Shown here piece by piece: positions 45,625-54,068 of a DNA stretch of 64,000 nt; the first letter of the stretch is position 1; every line of letters begins with the position of its first letter. The position numbers and the translations under genes are program-made. The notes below the pieces were generated by a model that saw only the letters and a list, made by a program, of their open reading frames with translations, did not search any database and was not told the origin of the DNA. Source of the stretch: Streptomyces sp. NRRL F-5123 (GTDB lineage: Bacteria; Actinomycetota; Actinomycetes; Streptomycetales; Streptomycetaceae); NCBI RefSeq assembly GCF_000721495.1, contig NZ_JOHY01000001.1, forward strand, positions 332,575 to 396,574. The letters run 5' to 3'.

Positions 45625-45636
45625 GGATGTACATCC
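45625..45636. promoter_or_regulatory. Palindrome GGATGTACATCC upstream of the DGPF gene
   Basis: A perfect 12-bp palindrome lies 77 bases before the DGPF start, between two minus-strand genes. It could be an operator for the DGPF-ECF42 unit; no ECF42 consensus promoter was found with it. Confidence 0.35.
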
Positions 45637-45662
45637 CGCGGCGGATCCGGCCGGGTTTTTTC

Positions 45663-46394
45663 TCAGGCGCCCGTCCAGCCCGCCGCGGCGCGCCGGGAGG
45701 GGAGCAGCGCGGCGCCGACCGCGGCGAGGACGGCCGCGGCGACCGGGAGCGGCAGGGACCGCGCGGCGTGCCCGACGAGGGCGGCGCCGGCCAGGGCGCC
45801 GGTGAACATCGCCGCCGCCGACAGCAGCCGGCTGCCCGCCTTGGCGTCCGGGCCGCCCGCGAGCCGGCCGTCCGCGGCCATGCCGGTGATCGTCATCGTC
45901 AGGACGGTGGTCGTCAGGTCCGGTACGGCCAGCCGCCGCACCACCGCGTTCTGACCGCCCATCGCGAGGCCCAGCAGCACGATCAGCGCCGCCCGCGCGC
46001 CGCCGCGCGCGGGCAGGTCGGCGGCGGCCGCGACCGCCCACGCCACCAGCACCAGCGCGGTCTGCGCGGCGCAGACGGCGAGCAGCAGCCGCCCGCGGTG
46101 CGCGGGCAGCGCGCGGGCGAGGCGCCCGCCGAGCACCGCCCCGGCGGCGAAGGCGGCGAGCGCGAGCAGCGAGGCGGTGAGCGAGAAGCCGCTCGCGCCG
46201 GCCAGTGCGAAGCCCAGGAAGACGACGTTGCCGGTCATGTTCGCCACGAAGACGTGGCCGAGGACGAGATAGCTGAAGGCGTCCACCAGCCCCGTGACCA
46301 GGGTGAGCGCGAGCAGCAGCGGCGGCAGCGGGCCGTGCGGGCCGGCGGGGCGCGGGACGAGCGTGTCGCGGGCTTCGCGGAGCAGCGGATGCAC
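45663..46394 (-). CDS. YoaK-family (DUF1275) membrane protein
   Basis: This 243-residue protein has six to seven membrane segments and YoaK signatures: GLVDAFSYLVLGHVFVANMTGN near the start, and GGQNAVVRRLAVPDLTTTVLTMT. The biochemical role of the family is unknown. GTG 46394 follows AGGAG; the open frame before it is Arg/Pro-rich and unlikely. It is not tightly linked to its neighbours. Confidence 0.82.
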   Translation of the reverse strand: MHPLLREARDTLVPRPAGPHGPLPPLLLALTLVTGLVDAFSYLVLGHVFVANMTGNVVFLGFALAGASGFSLTASLLALAAFAAGAVLGGRLARALPAHRGRLLLAVCAAQTALVLVAWAVAAAADLPARGGARAALIVLLGLAMGGQNAVVRRLAVPDLTTTVLTMTITGMAADGRLAGGPDAKAGSRLLSAAAMFTGALAGAALVGHAARSLPLPVAAAVLAAVGAALLPSRRAAAGWTGA

Positions 46395-46576
46395 GGCGGG
46401 CGGTCTCCTGGGCGTGGCGGACGGCGTACGGGACAGACGTACCCACCAGGGCGGCGCCGGCGCAACCACCCGCGCGCGGCGGTGGCGGATCACCCCCATG
46501 GGGCGCTCCCCGCCGGGCGTGGCGGCCGTGCCCGGACCGCCGCCCGGTGTGAGACTGCGACGCGGAGGTGATCTTC

Positions 46577-48154
46577 ATGCCCGGATCGGCGGCCGGACCT
46601 GCGGACGAAGCGGCATCCGGCCAGGAGCGGGGACCGGCGCCCGGGAAGGCGGACGCGCCGGTGCCCGGCGGTGACGGGGGGTCCGGTGACACCGTCACCA
46701 CGGATGTGCCCGCGCGGCTCGACCGGCTGCCGTGGTCGCGCTGGCACTGGATGATCGTGATCGGGCTCGGCACCGTCTGGATCCTGGACGGTCTGGAGGT
46801 GACCACGGTCGGCAACATCGCGGGCCGTATCGCCGAGCCCGGCAGCGGCCTGTCGGTGACGGCCTCCCAGATCACCGGCATCGCCGCCGCGCTGTACGTC
46901 GCGGGCGCGTGCTCGGGCGCGCTGTTCTTCGGCTGGCTGACAGACCGCTACGGCCGCAAGAAGCTCTTCATGATCACGCTCGCGGTGTATCTGAGCGCCA
47001 CCGCGATGACCGCGCTGTCCTTCCAGCCCTGGTGGTTCTTCACCTTCCGCTTCCTGACCGGCTTCGGTATCGGCGGCGAGTACGCGGCGATCAACTCCGC
47101 GATCGACGAGCTGATCCCCTCCCGCTTCCGCGGCCGGGTCGACCTGATCATCAACGGCAGCTACTGGCTGGGTGCGATCGGCGGCTCGCTGCTGTCCATC
47201 GTCATGCTCAACACCAGCATCTTCCCCAAGGACGTCGGCTGGCGGCTGACCTTCGCACTCGGCGTCGTCCTCGGCCTGGTGATCATGCTGGTGCGCCGCC
47301 ACGTACCGGAGAGCCCGCGCTGGCAGTTCATCCACGGCTACGGCGACGAGGCGAACGGGCTGGTCGCGGACGTCGAGAAGCAGATCGAGGGGGAGAAGCA
47401 CGAGAAGCTGCCGGAGGCGGCCGGGCGGATCACCATCCACCAGCGGGCGAGCATCGGCTTCGGCATCATCGCCCGGACCGTCTTCACCCGCTACCCGCGG
47501 CGCGCGGTGCTGAGCCTGTCGCTCTTCGTCGGCCAGGCCTTCCTCTACAACGCCATCACCTTCGGCTTCGGCAACATCCTGACCACCTTCTTCGGTGTGG
47601 GGACCGGCGACACCGGCTACTACTTCGCGGTGATCGCGGCGGGCAACTTCCTGGGCCCGCTGCTGCTCGGCCACCTCTTCGACACCGTCGGGCGGCGCGT
47701 CATGATCTCGTCGACGTACCTGCTGTCCGGCGTGCTGCTGTTCGGCACCGCGTGGCTCTTCGACCGCGGTTCGCTGAACGCCACGACGATGACGGCGTGC
47801 TGGTCCGTGGTGCTGTTCTTCGCCTCGGCGGGCGCGAGCAGCGCGTACCTGACGGTCTCCGAGATCTTCCCGATGGAGACCCGGGCGATGGCCATCGCCT
47901 TCTTCTACGCGATCGGCACCGCGGCGGGCGGCATCAGCGGCCCGCTGGTCTTCGCCGACCTGACGAAGTCGGGCGTGGTCTCCGACACCGTCACCGCGTT
48001 CGTCATCGGCGCTTCGCTGATGTGCGCGGCCGGCCTGGTCGCGGCCTTCCTCGCCGTCAAGGCCGAGCGCCGGTCGCTGGAGGACATCGCCACCCCGCTG
48101 TCCCAGACGTCGCCGCCGTCGTCCGGCACGACCCCGGCCGCCGGCCGCGCGTGA
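46577..48154 (+). CDS. MFS transporter, sugar/metabolite-proton symporter type
   Basis: This 525-residue transporter has a Gly/Pro-rich cytoplasmic head and 12 membrane segments. MFS signatures are GWLTDRYGRKKLF, GFGIGGEYAAINSAIDELIPSRFRGRVD, RRHVPESPRW and GHLFDTVGRR. A roughly 60-residue central loop contains KQIEGEKHEKLPE. It resembles the metabolite:H+ symporters related to KgtP/ShiA and sugar porters; the substrate is not readable. ATG 46577 lies six bases after GGAGGTG. Confidence 0.85.
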   Translation: MPGSAAGPADEAASGQERGPAPGKADAPVPGGDGGSGDTVTTDVPARLDRLPWSRWHWMIVIGLGTVWILDGLEVTTVGNIAGRIAEPGSGLSVTASQITGIAAALYVAGACSGALFFGWLTDRYGRKKLFMITLAVYLSATAMTALSFQPWWFFTFRFLTGFGIGGEYAAINSAIDELIPSRFRGRVDLIINGSYWLGAIGGSLLSIVMLNTSIFPKDVGWRLTFALGVVLGLVIMLVRRHVPESPRWQFIHGYGDEANGLVADVEKQIEGEKHEKLPEAAGRITIHQRASIGFGIIARTVFTRYPRRAVLSLSLFVGQAFLYNAITFGFGNILTTFFGVGTGDTGYYFAVIAAGNFLGPLLLGHLFDTVGRRVMISSTYLLSGVLLFGTAWLFDRGSLNATTMTACWSVVLFFASAGASSAYLTVSEIFPMETRAMAIAFFYAIGTAAGGISGPLVFADLTKSGVVSDTVTAFVIGASLMCAAGLVAAFLAVKAERRSLEDIATPLSQTSPPSSGTTPAAGRA

Positions 48155-48207
48155 GGCGCGGGCCGGCGGCCGGAAAGCCTGGGCCGGGGTGCTGGACGCC
48201 CGGGGCT

Positions 48208-49167
48208 CTAGTCCTGGGCGAGCAGCCCGGCCCGCAGCCGGGCGATGGTGCGGCTGAGCAGCCGGGAGACGTGCATCTGCGAGCAGCCGAGGCGCTCGCC
48301 GATCTCCGCCTGCGTCAGCTCCTCGCCGAAGCGCAGCTGCAGCAGCAGCCTGCTGCGTTCCGGCAGTTGCTCGATGAGCGGGGCCAGCGCGTGGAAGTCC
48401 TCGAAGAGGTCGAGGGCCGGGTCGCACTCGCCGAAGGTCTCGCCGAGGGTGCGGCCCTCGCCGTCGGCGGAGGTGTCGGCGTCGGTGTAGGGGGTGTCGA
48501 TGGAGCCCGCGGTGTAGCCGTTGGCGGCCACCAGTCCCTCGACGACCTCGTGCTCCGGGAGGCCCAGGTGTTCGGCCAGCTCCGCGACGGTCGGGTCGCG
48601 GTCCAGCCGCAGCGCCAGCGTCTCCTTGGCCTTGCTCAGCTCCACCCGCAGCTCCTGCAGCCGCCGCGGCACGTGCACGGCCCAGCTGGTGTCGCGGAAG
48701 AAGCGCTTCATCTCCCCGACGATGTAGGGCACCGCGAAAGTGGTGAACTCCGTCTCCCGGGAGAGGTCGAAGCGGTCGATCGCCTTGATCAGGCCGATCG
48801 TGCCGACCTGGACGATCTCCTCGTGGTCGGTGGCCGGGCGGTTGCGGTAGCGCGCGGCGGCGAAGTACACCAGCGAGAGGTTCATCTCGATCAGGGTGTT
48901 GCGCGCGTACGCGTGCTCCGGCGTGCCCTCCTCCATCTCCTGCAGGCGGTCGAAGAACAGCTTGGACAGGACCCGCGCGTCCTGGGGGGCCATCGCCGAG
49001 GGCTCGTCGACGAACGGCAGCCCGCCGGTGGCCGCCTGGGATCCTTGCGGCCACCGTACGTCCTGCTGCGGCGCACTCGTCGCCGTCGCCGCTTCGTCCG
49101 TGCTTACGGTCTGTTCCAGCTGTGCGGTCACGTCATCGCCCCATTCGTACGACTGATGGCGTACCAC
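48208..49167 (-). CDS. SigB/SigF-family RNA polymerase sigma factor
   Basis: This 319-residue group III sigma factor has region 2 (NTLIEMNLSLVYFAAARYRNR, EEIVQVGTIGLIKAIDRFD, FTTFAVPYIVGEMKRFFRD), region 3 (VPRRLQELRVEL) and region 4 (LTQAEIGERLGCSQMHVSRLLSRTI). In streptomycetes such factors serve osmotic, oxidative or sporulation responses and are held by anti-sigma factors. None is encoded adjacent here. The start is uncertain: GTG 49167 and GTG 49131 both lack a strong ribosome site. Confidence 0.88.
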   Translation of the reverse strand: MVRHQSYEWGDDVTAQLEQTVSTDEAATATSAPQQDVRWPQGSQAATGGLPFVDEPSAMAPQDARVLSKLFFDRLQEMEEGTPEHAYARNTLIEMNLSLVYFAAARYRNRPATDHEEIVQVGTIGLIKAIDRFDLSRETEFTTFAVPYIVGEMKRFFRDTSWAVHVPRRLQELRVELSKAKETLALRLDRDPTVAELAEHLGLPEHEVVEGLVAANGYTAGSIDTPYTDADTSADGEGRTLGETFGECDPALDLFEDFHALAPLIEQLPERSRLLLQLRFGEELTQAEIGERLGCSQMHVSRLLSRTIARLRAGLLAQD

Positions 49168-49216
49168 CTGCCCGGGAAACGGCGGGGCATGCCTTCTTTT
49201 TCGGCCGCTGCTCCGG

Positions 49217-50200
49217 CTACTCCGGCTTGGGGTCGGCCAAGCGCTCCGGGAGCCAGCGCAGTTGCACGGCCTGCTGGGCGGCGCCGCCGCCCTCGTGGCC
49301 GTTGAAGTCGTAGACCTCTATCTGCTTGTCCCGGCCCGCGTAGGCGTTGAAGGCCGCGAAGACGGTGGAGGGCGGGCAGACCTGGTCCTCCAGTGCGGTG
49401 GAGAAGAGCGCGGGCGCCCGGCCGCGGGCGGCGAAGTGCACGCCGTCGAAGTACGCCAGGGTCTCCAGCACCTTGGCCCGGCGGGCGCGGTGCACCGACA
49501 GGTACCGGCCGACCTCCCGGTAGGGCAGCTCGTCGGTGACCGTGATCGCGCGCGGGAAGTCGCACAGGAAGGGCACGTCGGGCATGACCGCGGCGAGGTC
49601 CGGCACCAGACCGCCGACCGCCGCGGAGATGCCGCCGCCCTGGCTCACCCCGGCCGCGACCGTACGGGAGGCGTCGACCAGCGGGTGGGAGCGGGCGGCC
49701 TCGACGGCGCGCACCGCGTCGGTGAAGACCCGGCGGTAGTAGAAGTCGTAGGGGTCCTCGATGCCGCGGGTCAGGAAGCCGGGGGTGGCCGGGGCGCTGC
49801 CGACCGGGTCCTCGGTGTCGCCGACCGACCATCCGGAGCCCTGGCCGCGGGTGTCCATCACGAAGTGCGCGCAGCCGGCCGAGGCCCACAGCAGATGGCT
49901 GTGCGCCAGCCCCCGCCCGCCGCCGTAGCCGATGAACTCCACGACCACCGGCAGCGGCTCCGTGGTGCCCGCGGGCAGCGTGAACCAGCCCTTGACCGGG
50001 TGGCCGCCGAAGCCGGCGAAGGTCACGTCGTAGGTGTCGACGGTGGTCAGCCCGATCTGCACCGGTTCGAAGACGGCCGCCAGATCGTACTGGCGCGCCT
50101 GGCCGAGGGTGTCGGCCCAGAACTGGTCGAAGTCCGCGGGCTCCACGGAACTGCTTCGCCTCTCGCGGAGCTCGTCGAGCGGCAGGTCGAACAGGGCCAT
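49217..50200 (-). CDS. CE7-family acetyl xylan esterase / cephalosporin-C deacetylase
   Basis: This 327-residue alpha/beta hydrolase has RGQGSGWSVGDTED, the nucleophile GVSQGGG (Ser about 183), Asp in ALEDQVCPPST and His in FNGHEGGG. All are typical of CE7. These cytoplasmic hexamers remove acetyl groups from xylo-oligosaccharides. There is no signal peptide. ATG 50200 has AGGACG upstream on its strand. It complements the GH43 enzyme in xylan use, although the genes are 37 kb apart. Confidence 0.9.
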   Translation of the reverse strand: MALFDLPLDELRERRSSSVEPADFDQFWADTLGQARQYDLAAVFEPVQIGLTTVDTYDVTFAGFGGHPVKGWFTLPAGTTEPLPVVVEFIGYGGGRGLAHSHLLWASAGCAHFVMDTRGQGSGWSVGDTEDPVGSAPATPGFLTRGIEDPYDFYYRRVFTDAVRAVEAARSHPLVDASRTVAAGVSQGGGISAAVGGLVPDLAAVMPDVPFLCDFPRAITVTDELPYREVGRYLSVHRARRAKVLETLAYFDGVHFAARGRAPALFSTALEDQVCPPSTVFAAFNAYAGRDKQIEVYDFNGHEGGGAAQQAVQLRWLPERLADPKPE

Positions 50201-50457
50201 GGGACGTCCTTCTGGCTGGCGGCGGATCGATCACCCACACGGTACGTCCTGAGCGGCCCGTACAGAAGCCCCTGCTTAACCGGTTGAGGTCGATGGGAAG
50301 GGGTGGAGCGGCCGGGCGTATCCGGAAGTGCGGCGCCGCCGGAGGGCGCCGGCCGTCCCGATTATGACGACATGGGAGGAAAGATCGGAACGGCCGGAAT
50401 CGCCGGAAAGATCGGGTAGGTCGGATCTGTGCGGTTATTACCGCGGTCCGGCGCAGG

Positions 50458-50550
50458 TCAGCGCTCGGCGCCGCCGCTGCCGGCGGGTCGGCTGCGGCCC
50501 GGGTCGGTTGTGCAGCCACCCTTGCGGCAGTTCACGTCGGGGCAGGACAT
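50458..50550 (-). CDS. 30-residue three-cysteine peptide downstream of a GNAT gene
   Basis: A small open frame encodes MSCPDVNCRKGGC followed by a Gly/Ser/Arg/Pro tail. The cysteines lie at 3, 8 and 13, exactly five apart. The ATG is five bases past the acetyltransferase stop, with GAGGTG as ribosome site inside that gene's end. 26 of 29 later codons end in G or C, matching local coding style. The Cys spacing suggests metal binding, thioether rings or another post-translational modification, but I recognise no family. A ribosomal peptide acetylated by the upstream enzyme is one possibility. Confidence 0.55.
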   Translation of the reverse strand: MSCPDVNCRKGGCTTDPGRSRPAGSGGAER

Positions 50551-50555
50551 GGTGG

Positions 50556-51116
50556 TCACCTCTTCTCTGCGAGGTCGTCGGGCACACAGTCGAACAGCAG
50601 CTTGTCCACCCGCCTGCCGTGCCACAGGGCGGCGTTGCGCAGCCGTCCGGCGGCCCGGAATCCCGCCTTCACGTAGGCGTTCACCGCGGGGGTGTGGGGG
50701 GCGGGCACCTGGAGCCACACCGAGTTCAGCGACGCGATGGCGAACGCCCACTCCAGGGTCAGGGCGGTGGCCTCGGCCGCGTATCCCCGGCCGCGCTGCT
50801 CCGGGGCGATCACCAGGATGAATTCTGCGTTGTTGACGGACTGGTCGACGCTGAGCGCGGCCGTGCCGACCGGTGTCGCGCTCCGCGTGTGGAGGACTTC
50901 GAAGAGCTGGTAGTGAGCCGACGTGTGGGCGGAGTGGAAGCGCGCCTGGAAGACCTCCCAGGACACCGGCCAGCGGGCACCGAAGCCGACGACGGTCGCC
51001 GGGTCCGTCTCCCACCGGTGGTATTCCTGCATCAACTCTTCCCTCGCCAGAGCCAGTGCCAACCGGCTGCCGGCGCGCAGCGGTAGTGGTGCGGTCGGTG
51101 TGGTGTCGGTCGTCAC
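50556..51116 (-). CDS. GNAT-family N-acetyltransferase (RimJ/RimL-like)
   Basis: This 186-residue protein has the GNAT fold. VNNAEFILVIAPEQRGRGYAAEA holds the acetyl-CoA pyrophosphate loop (Q/RxxGxG, here QRGRGY), and AVNAYVKAGFRAAGRLRNA is the closing segment of RimJ/RimL-type enzymes that acetylate N-termini or small amines. GTG 51116 follows GGAGAGACAGGA. The short peptide gene begins five bases after its stop, so the two are almost surely co-transcribed. Confidence 0.83.
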   Translation of the reverse strand: MTTDTTPTAPLPLRAGSRLALALAREELMQEYHRWETDPATVVGFGARWPVSWEVFQARFHSAHTSAHYQLFEVLHTRSATPVGTAALSVDQSVNNAEFILVIAPEQRGRGYAAEATALTLEWAFAIASLNSVWLQVPAPHTPAVNAYVKAGFRAAGRLRNAALWHGRRVDKLLFDCVPDDLAEKR

Positions 51117-51575
51117 GTCCTGTCTCTCCTACGTGTGCCCGTGCTACGGGGGTTGCAGCCGTCCATAAAGCGTCAATCCGGCGGACCCTGGTGCGGACCA
51201 GATCCGGCGAACTGTACGTGTGTGCGGGCGTTGTGTGCTTAGCCCACGCACCGCGGCGGTCGCGCAACGCGACCGGTGCGCACGGACGGTCGTACCGCAC
51301 GGCTCAGCAGCCGCTGCCGTCGTCTGACACCCCATCACCTGTCACCGCGGTGTGTGACACCTTGCGAACCGGTTCACATGCCGGGCTCCGGACAGCCCGT
51401 GAAGGCGTGGCCGAAACCCGTACCCCCCGCCGCCCGCCACACCGGGGCGCCCGGCCGCGGTAGCGGGGCGCGGATCGGGGGAAGGGACAGGGCACGGAAG
51501 GGGCCGGGTACGGGCGGGGCCGCCGCGCGGCGCCGCGCGGCGGCCGGCCCAGGAGCGTAGGAGCGGGAGGCACCG
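51117..51575. other. Divergent regulatory region between GNAT and glgA
   Basis: This 459-base gap serves the minus-strand GNAT unit and glgA. It contains TGTGACACCTTGCGAACCGG-type spaced repeats near 51350 without an assignable factor, and a 28-bp palindrome listed separately. I see no further gene that I would support. Confidence 0.5.
51518..51545. promoter_or_regulatory. 28-bp perfect palindrome in the glgA leader
   Basis: The stretch beginning GGCCGCCGCGCGGC is its own reverse complement over 28 bases, ending 30 bases before the glgA GTG. As RNA it would fold into a very stable hairpin just upstream of the ribosome site. Confidence 0.7.
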
Positions 51576-52751
51576 GTGAAGGTCGGGCTGCTGACCCGGG
51601 AGTATCCGCCGGAGGTCTACGGCGGTGCCGGGGTGCACGTGGAGTTCCTCGCCAGGCAGTTGCGCGCGCTGGCCGACGTCGAGGTGCACTGCTGGGGCGA
51701 TGCGCTGGAAGGCGACCGGGACGCCGGGGTGGTCAGGCACCGCGCCCCGGCGTCCCTGGACGGCGCCAACGATGCGCTGCGCACCTTCGGCATCGACCTG
51801 GCCATGGCCGCCGGGCTGCAGGGCCGCGACCTGCTGCACTCGCACACCTGGTACGCGGGGCTCGCCGGTCACCTCGGCAAGCTGCTGCACGGCGTGCCGC
51901 ACGTCGTCACCGCCCACTCGCTGGAGCCGCTGCGGCCGTGGAAGGCCGAGCAGCTCGGCGGCGGCTACGCCCTGTCGAGCTGGGCGGAGCGGACCGCGAT
52001 GGAGTCCGCGGACGCGGTGGTCGCGGTGTCCGACGGGATGCGCCGCGACATCCTGTCCTGCTACCCCGCGCTCGACCCCGACCGCGTCCACGTCATCCGC
52101 AACGGCATCGACACCGGCGCCTACCGGCCCGACGAGCGCACCGACGTCCTGCGCCGCATCGGCGTCGACCCGGCGCGGCCGTACGTGCTCTTCGTCGGCC
52201 GCATCACCCGGCAGAAGGGCGTACCGCACCTGCTGCGCGCGGCCCGGGCGCTGGACCCCGCGGTGCAGCTCGTGCTGTGCGCCGGCGCGCCCGACACGCC
52301 CGCGCTCGACCGGGAGTTCCGCGCGCTGTTCGACGAGCTGAACGCGGTGCGCGACGGGGTGCACTGGATCCCGGCGATGCTGCCGCGCCCGGCGGTGGTG
52401 CAGCTGCTCAGCCACGCCACGGTCTTCGCCTGCCCGTCGGTCTACGAGCCGCTGGGCATCGTCAACCTGGAGGCGATGGCGTGCGGCACCGCGGTGGTCG
52501 CCTCGGCCGTCGGCGGCATCCCGGAGGTCGTCGAGCACGGCGCCACCGGGCTGCTGGTGCCCTATGACGAGCAGCGGCCGGAGGAGTTCGAGGCAGGCCT
52601 CGCGGCTGCGCTCGGCGAGCTGACCGCCGACCCCGCGCGGGCCGCCGCGCTCGGCGCGGCCGGCCGCGAGCGCGCGGTCGGGGAGTTCGGCTGGGACACC
52701 GTCGCCCGCCGGACCGCCGACCTGTACGGGCAGGTGCTGGACGCCGCGTAG
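51576..52751 (+). CDS. glgA: GT4-type glycogen synthase / maltose-1-phosphate synthase
   Basis: This 391-residue GT-B glycosyltransferase is of the short actinobacterial GlgA/GlgM type: [21 protein letters not shown] at the start, [10 protein letters not shown], and [22 protein letters not shown] with the E-x7-E motif. It uses ADP-glucose; mycobacterial GlgM makes alpha-maltose-1-phosphate for the GlgE route, so either role is possible. GTG 51576 follows GGGAGG. glgC follows 44 bases downstream in the same direction, supplying the donor. Confidence 0.9.
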   Translation: MKVGLLTREYPPEVYGGAGVHVEFLARQLRALADVEVHCWGDALEGDRDAGVVRHRAPASLDGANDALRTFGIDLAMAAGLQGRDLLHSHTWYAGLAGHLGKLLHGVPHVVTAHSLEPLRPWKAEQLGGGYALSSWAERTAMESADAVVAVSDGMRRDILSCYPALDPDRVHVIRNGIDTGAYRPDERTDVLRRIGVDPARPYVLFVGRITRQKGVPHLLRAARALDPAVQLVLCAGAPDTPALDREFRALFDELNAVRDGVHWIPAMLPRPAVVQLLSHATVFACPSVYEPLGIVNLEAMACGTAVVASAVGGIPEVVEHGATGLLVPYDEQRPEEFEAGLAAALGELTADPARAAALGAAGRERAVGEFGWDTVARRTADLYGQVLDAA

Positions 52752-52795
52752 CGCCAGGCGATGCGGCAGGCGGAAGACGACCCAAGGGGGACGCG

Positions 52796-54013
52796 ATGCG
52801 CGGTGGACCTTCGGTGCTCGGCATAGTGCTGGCGGGCGGCGCCGGGAAGCGGCTGATGCCGCTGACCGCCGACCGCGCCAAGCCGGCGGTGACCTTCGGC
52901 GGCACGTACCGCCTGGTGGACTTCGTGCTGTCCAACCTCGTCAACGGCGAGGTCATGCGGATCTGCGTGCTGACGCAGTACAAGTCGCACTCACTGGACC
53001 GCCATGTGACCACCACCTGGCGGATGTCCAGCCTGCTGGGCAACTACGTGACGCCGGTGCCCGCGCAGCAGCGGCTCGGACCGCGCTGGTACCTGGGCAG
53101 CGCCGACGCGATCCTGCAGTCGCTCAACCTGGTGTACGACGAGCAGCCCGACTACATCGCCGTCTTCGGCGCCGACCACGTCTACCGCATGGACCCGCGG
53201 CAGATGCTCGCCCAGCACCTGGAGCACGGCGCGGGCGTCACCGTCGCCGGCATCCGGGTGCCGCGCGCCGACGCGCCGTCCTTCGGGGTCATCACGCCCG
53301 CCGCGGACGGGATCGCGGTGGAGCGCTTCCTGGAGAAGCCCGCCGACCCGCCAGGCCTGCCCGGCGACCCGGACCGGGTGTTCGCCTCGATGGGCAACTA
53401 CCTCTTCACCACCAAGACGCTCGTCGACGCGCTGCACGCGGACGCCGAGGACCCGCAGTCCGTGCACGACATGGGCGGCAGCATCCTGCCCCGGCTGACC
53501 GCGGCCGGCGTGGCGCAGGTCTACGACTTCGACACCAACCACGTGCCCGGCGAGACCGCCCGCGACCACGGCTACTGGCGCGACGTCGGCACCCTGGACG
53601 CCTACTACGACGCCCACATGGACCTGATCTCCGACCAGCCGGCCTTCAATCTGGACAACCGCAAGTGGCCGATCTACACGCACCCCGGCCAGCTGGCGCC
53701 CGCGAAGATCGCCGCGGGCGGCATCGTGGGGGAGTCGGTGATCAGCCCCGGCTGCGTGATCCGCGGCCAGGTCACCCGCTCGGTGCTGTCGCCCGGTGTG
53801 GTGGTGGACGCGGGGGCGGTGGTGCAGGGCTCGGTGCTGCACGACGCGGTCCGGGTGGGCCGCGGCGCGATCGTGCGCGGGGCGGTGCTGGACAAGAACG
53901 TCGACGTGCCGCCGGGCGCCGTGATCGGCGTGAACCCCGACCGCGACCGCGAGCTGTACACGGTGTCCGCGGGCGGGGTCATCGCGCTGGGGAAGGGGCA
54001 GCGGGTGGGATGA
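52796..54013 (+). CDS. glgC: Glucose-1-phosphate adenylyltransferase
   Basis: This 405-residue enzyme makes ADP-glucose, the committed step of bacterial glycogen synthesis. It has the nucleotidyltransferase signature [65 protein letters not shown] and a C-terminal left-handed beta-helix (about 295-405). ATG 52796 follows AAGGGGG. It forms a two-gene unit with glgA and ends at a bidirectional terminator. Confidence 0.95.
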   Translation: MRGGPSVLGIVLAGGAGKRLMPLTADRAKPAVTFGGTYRLVDFVLSNLVNGEVMRICVLTQYKSHSLDRHVTTTWRMSSLLGNYVTPVPAQQRLGPRWYLGSADAILQSLNLVYDEQPDYIAVFGADHVYRMDPRQMLAQHLEHGAGVTVAGIRVPRADAPSFGVITPAADGIAVERFLEKPADPPGLPGDPDRVFASMGNYLFTTKTLVDALHADAEDPQSVHDMGGSILPRLTAAGVAQVYDFDTNHVPGETARDHGYWRDVGTLDAYYDAHMDLISDQPAFNLDNRKWPIYTHPGQLAPAKIAAGGIVGESVISPGCVIRGQVTRSVLSPGVVVDAGAVVQGSVLHDAVRVGRGAIVRGAVLDKNVDVPPGAVIGVNPDRDRELYTVSAGGVIALGKGQRVG

Positions 54014-54027
54014 CGGCCTCGGCTGCC

Positions 54028-54057
54028 GGGGCGGGGGCGCGGCCGCGCCCCCGCCCC
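54028..54057. terminator. Bidirectional terminator, 30-bp perfect palindrome
   Basis: The sequence starting GGGGCGGGGGCGCGG is a perfect 30-bp palindrome between the convergent glgC and GH92 genes, 15 bases past the glgC stop. Confidence 0.8.
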
Positions 54058-54068
54058 TCAGCGGGCGG

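Noticed and set aside
51350..51380. TGTGA...TCACA pair resembling a CRP site upstream of glgA
   Set aside because: The spacing is 16 bases rather than 6, and no other evidence supports it.
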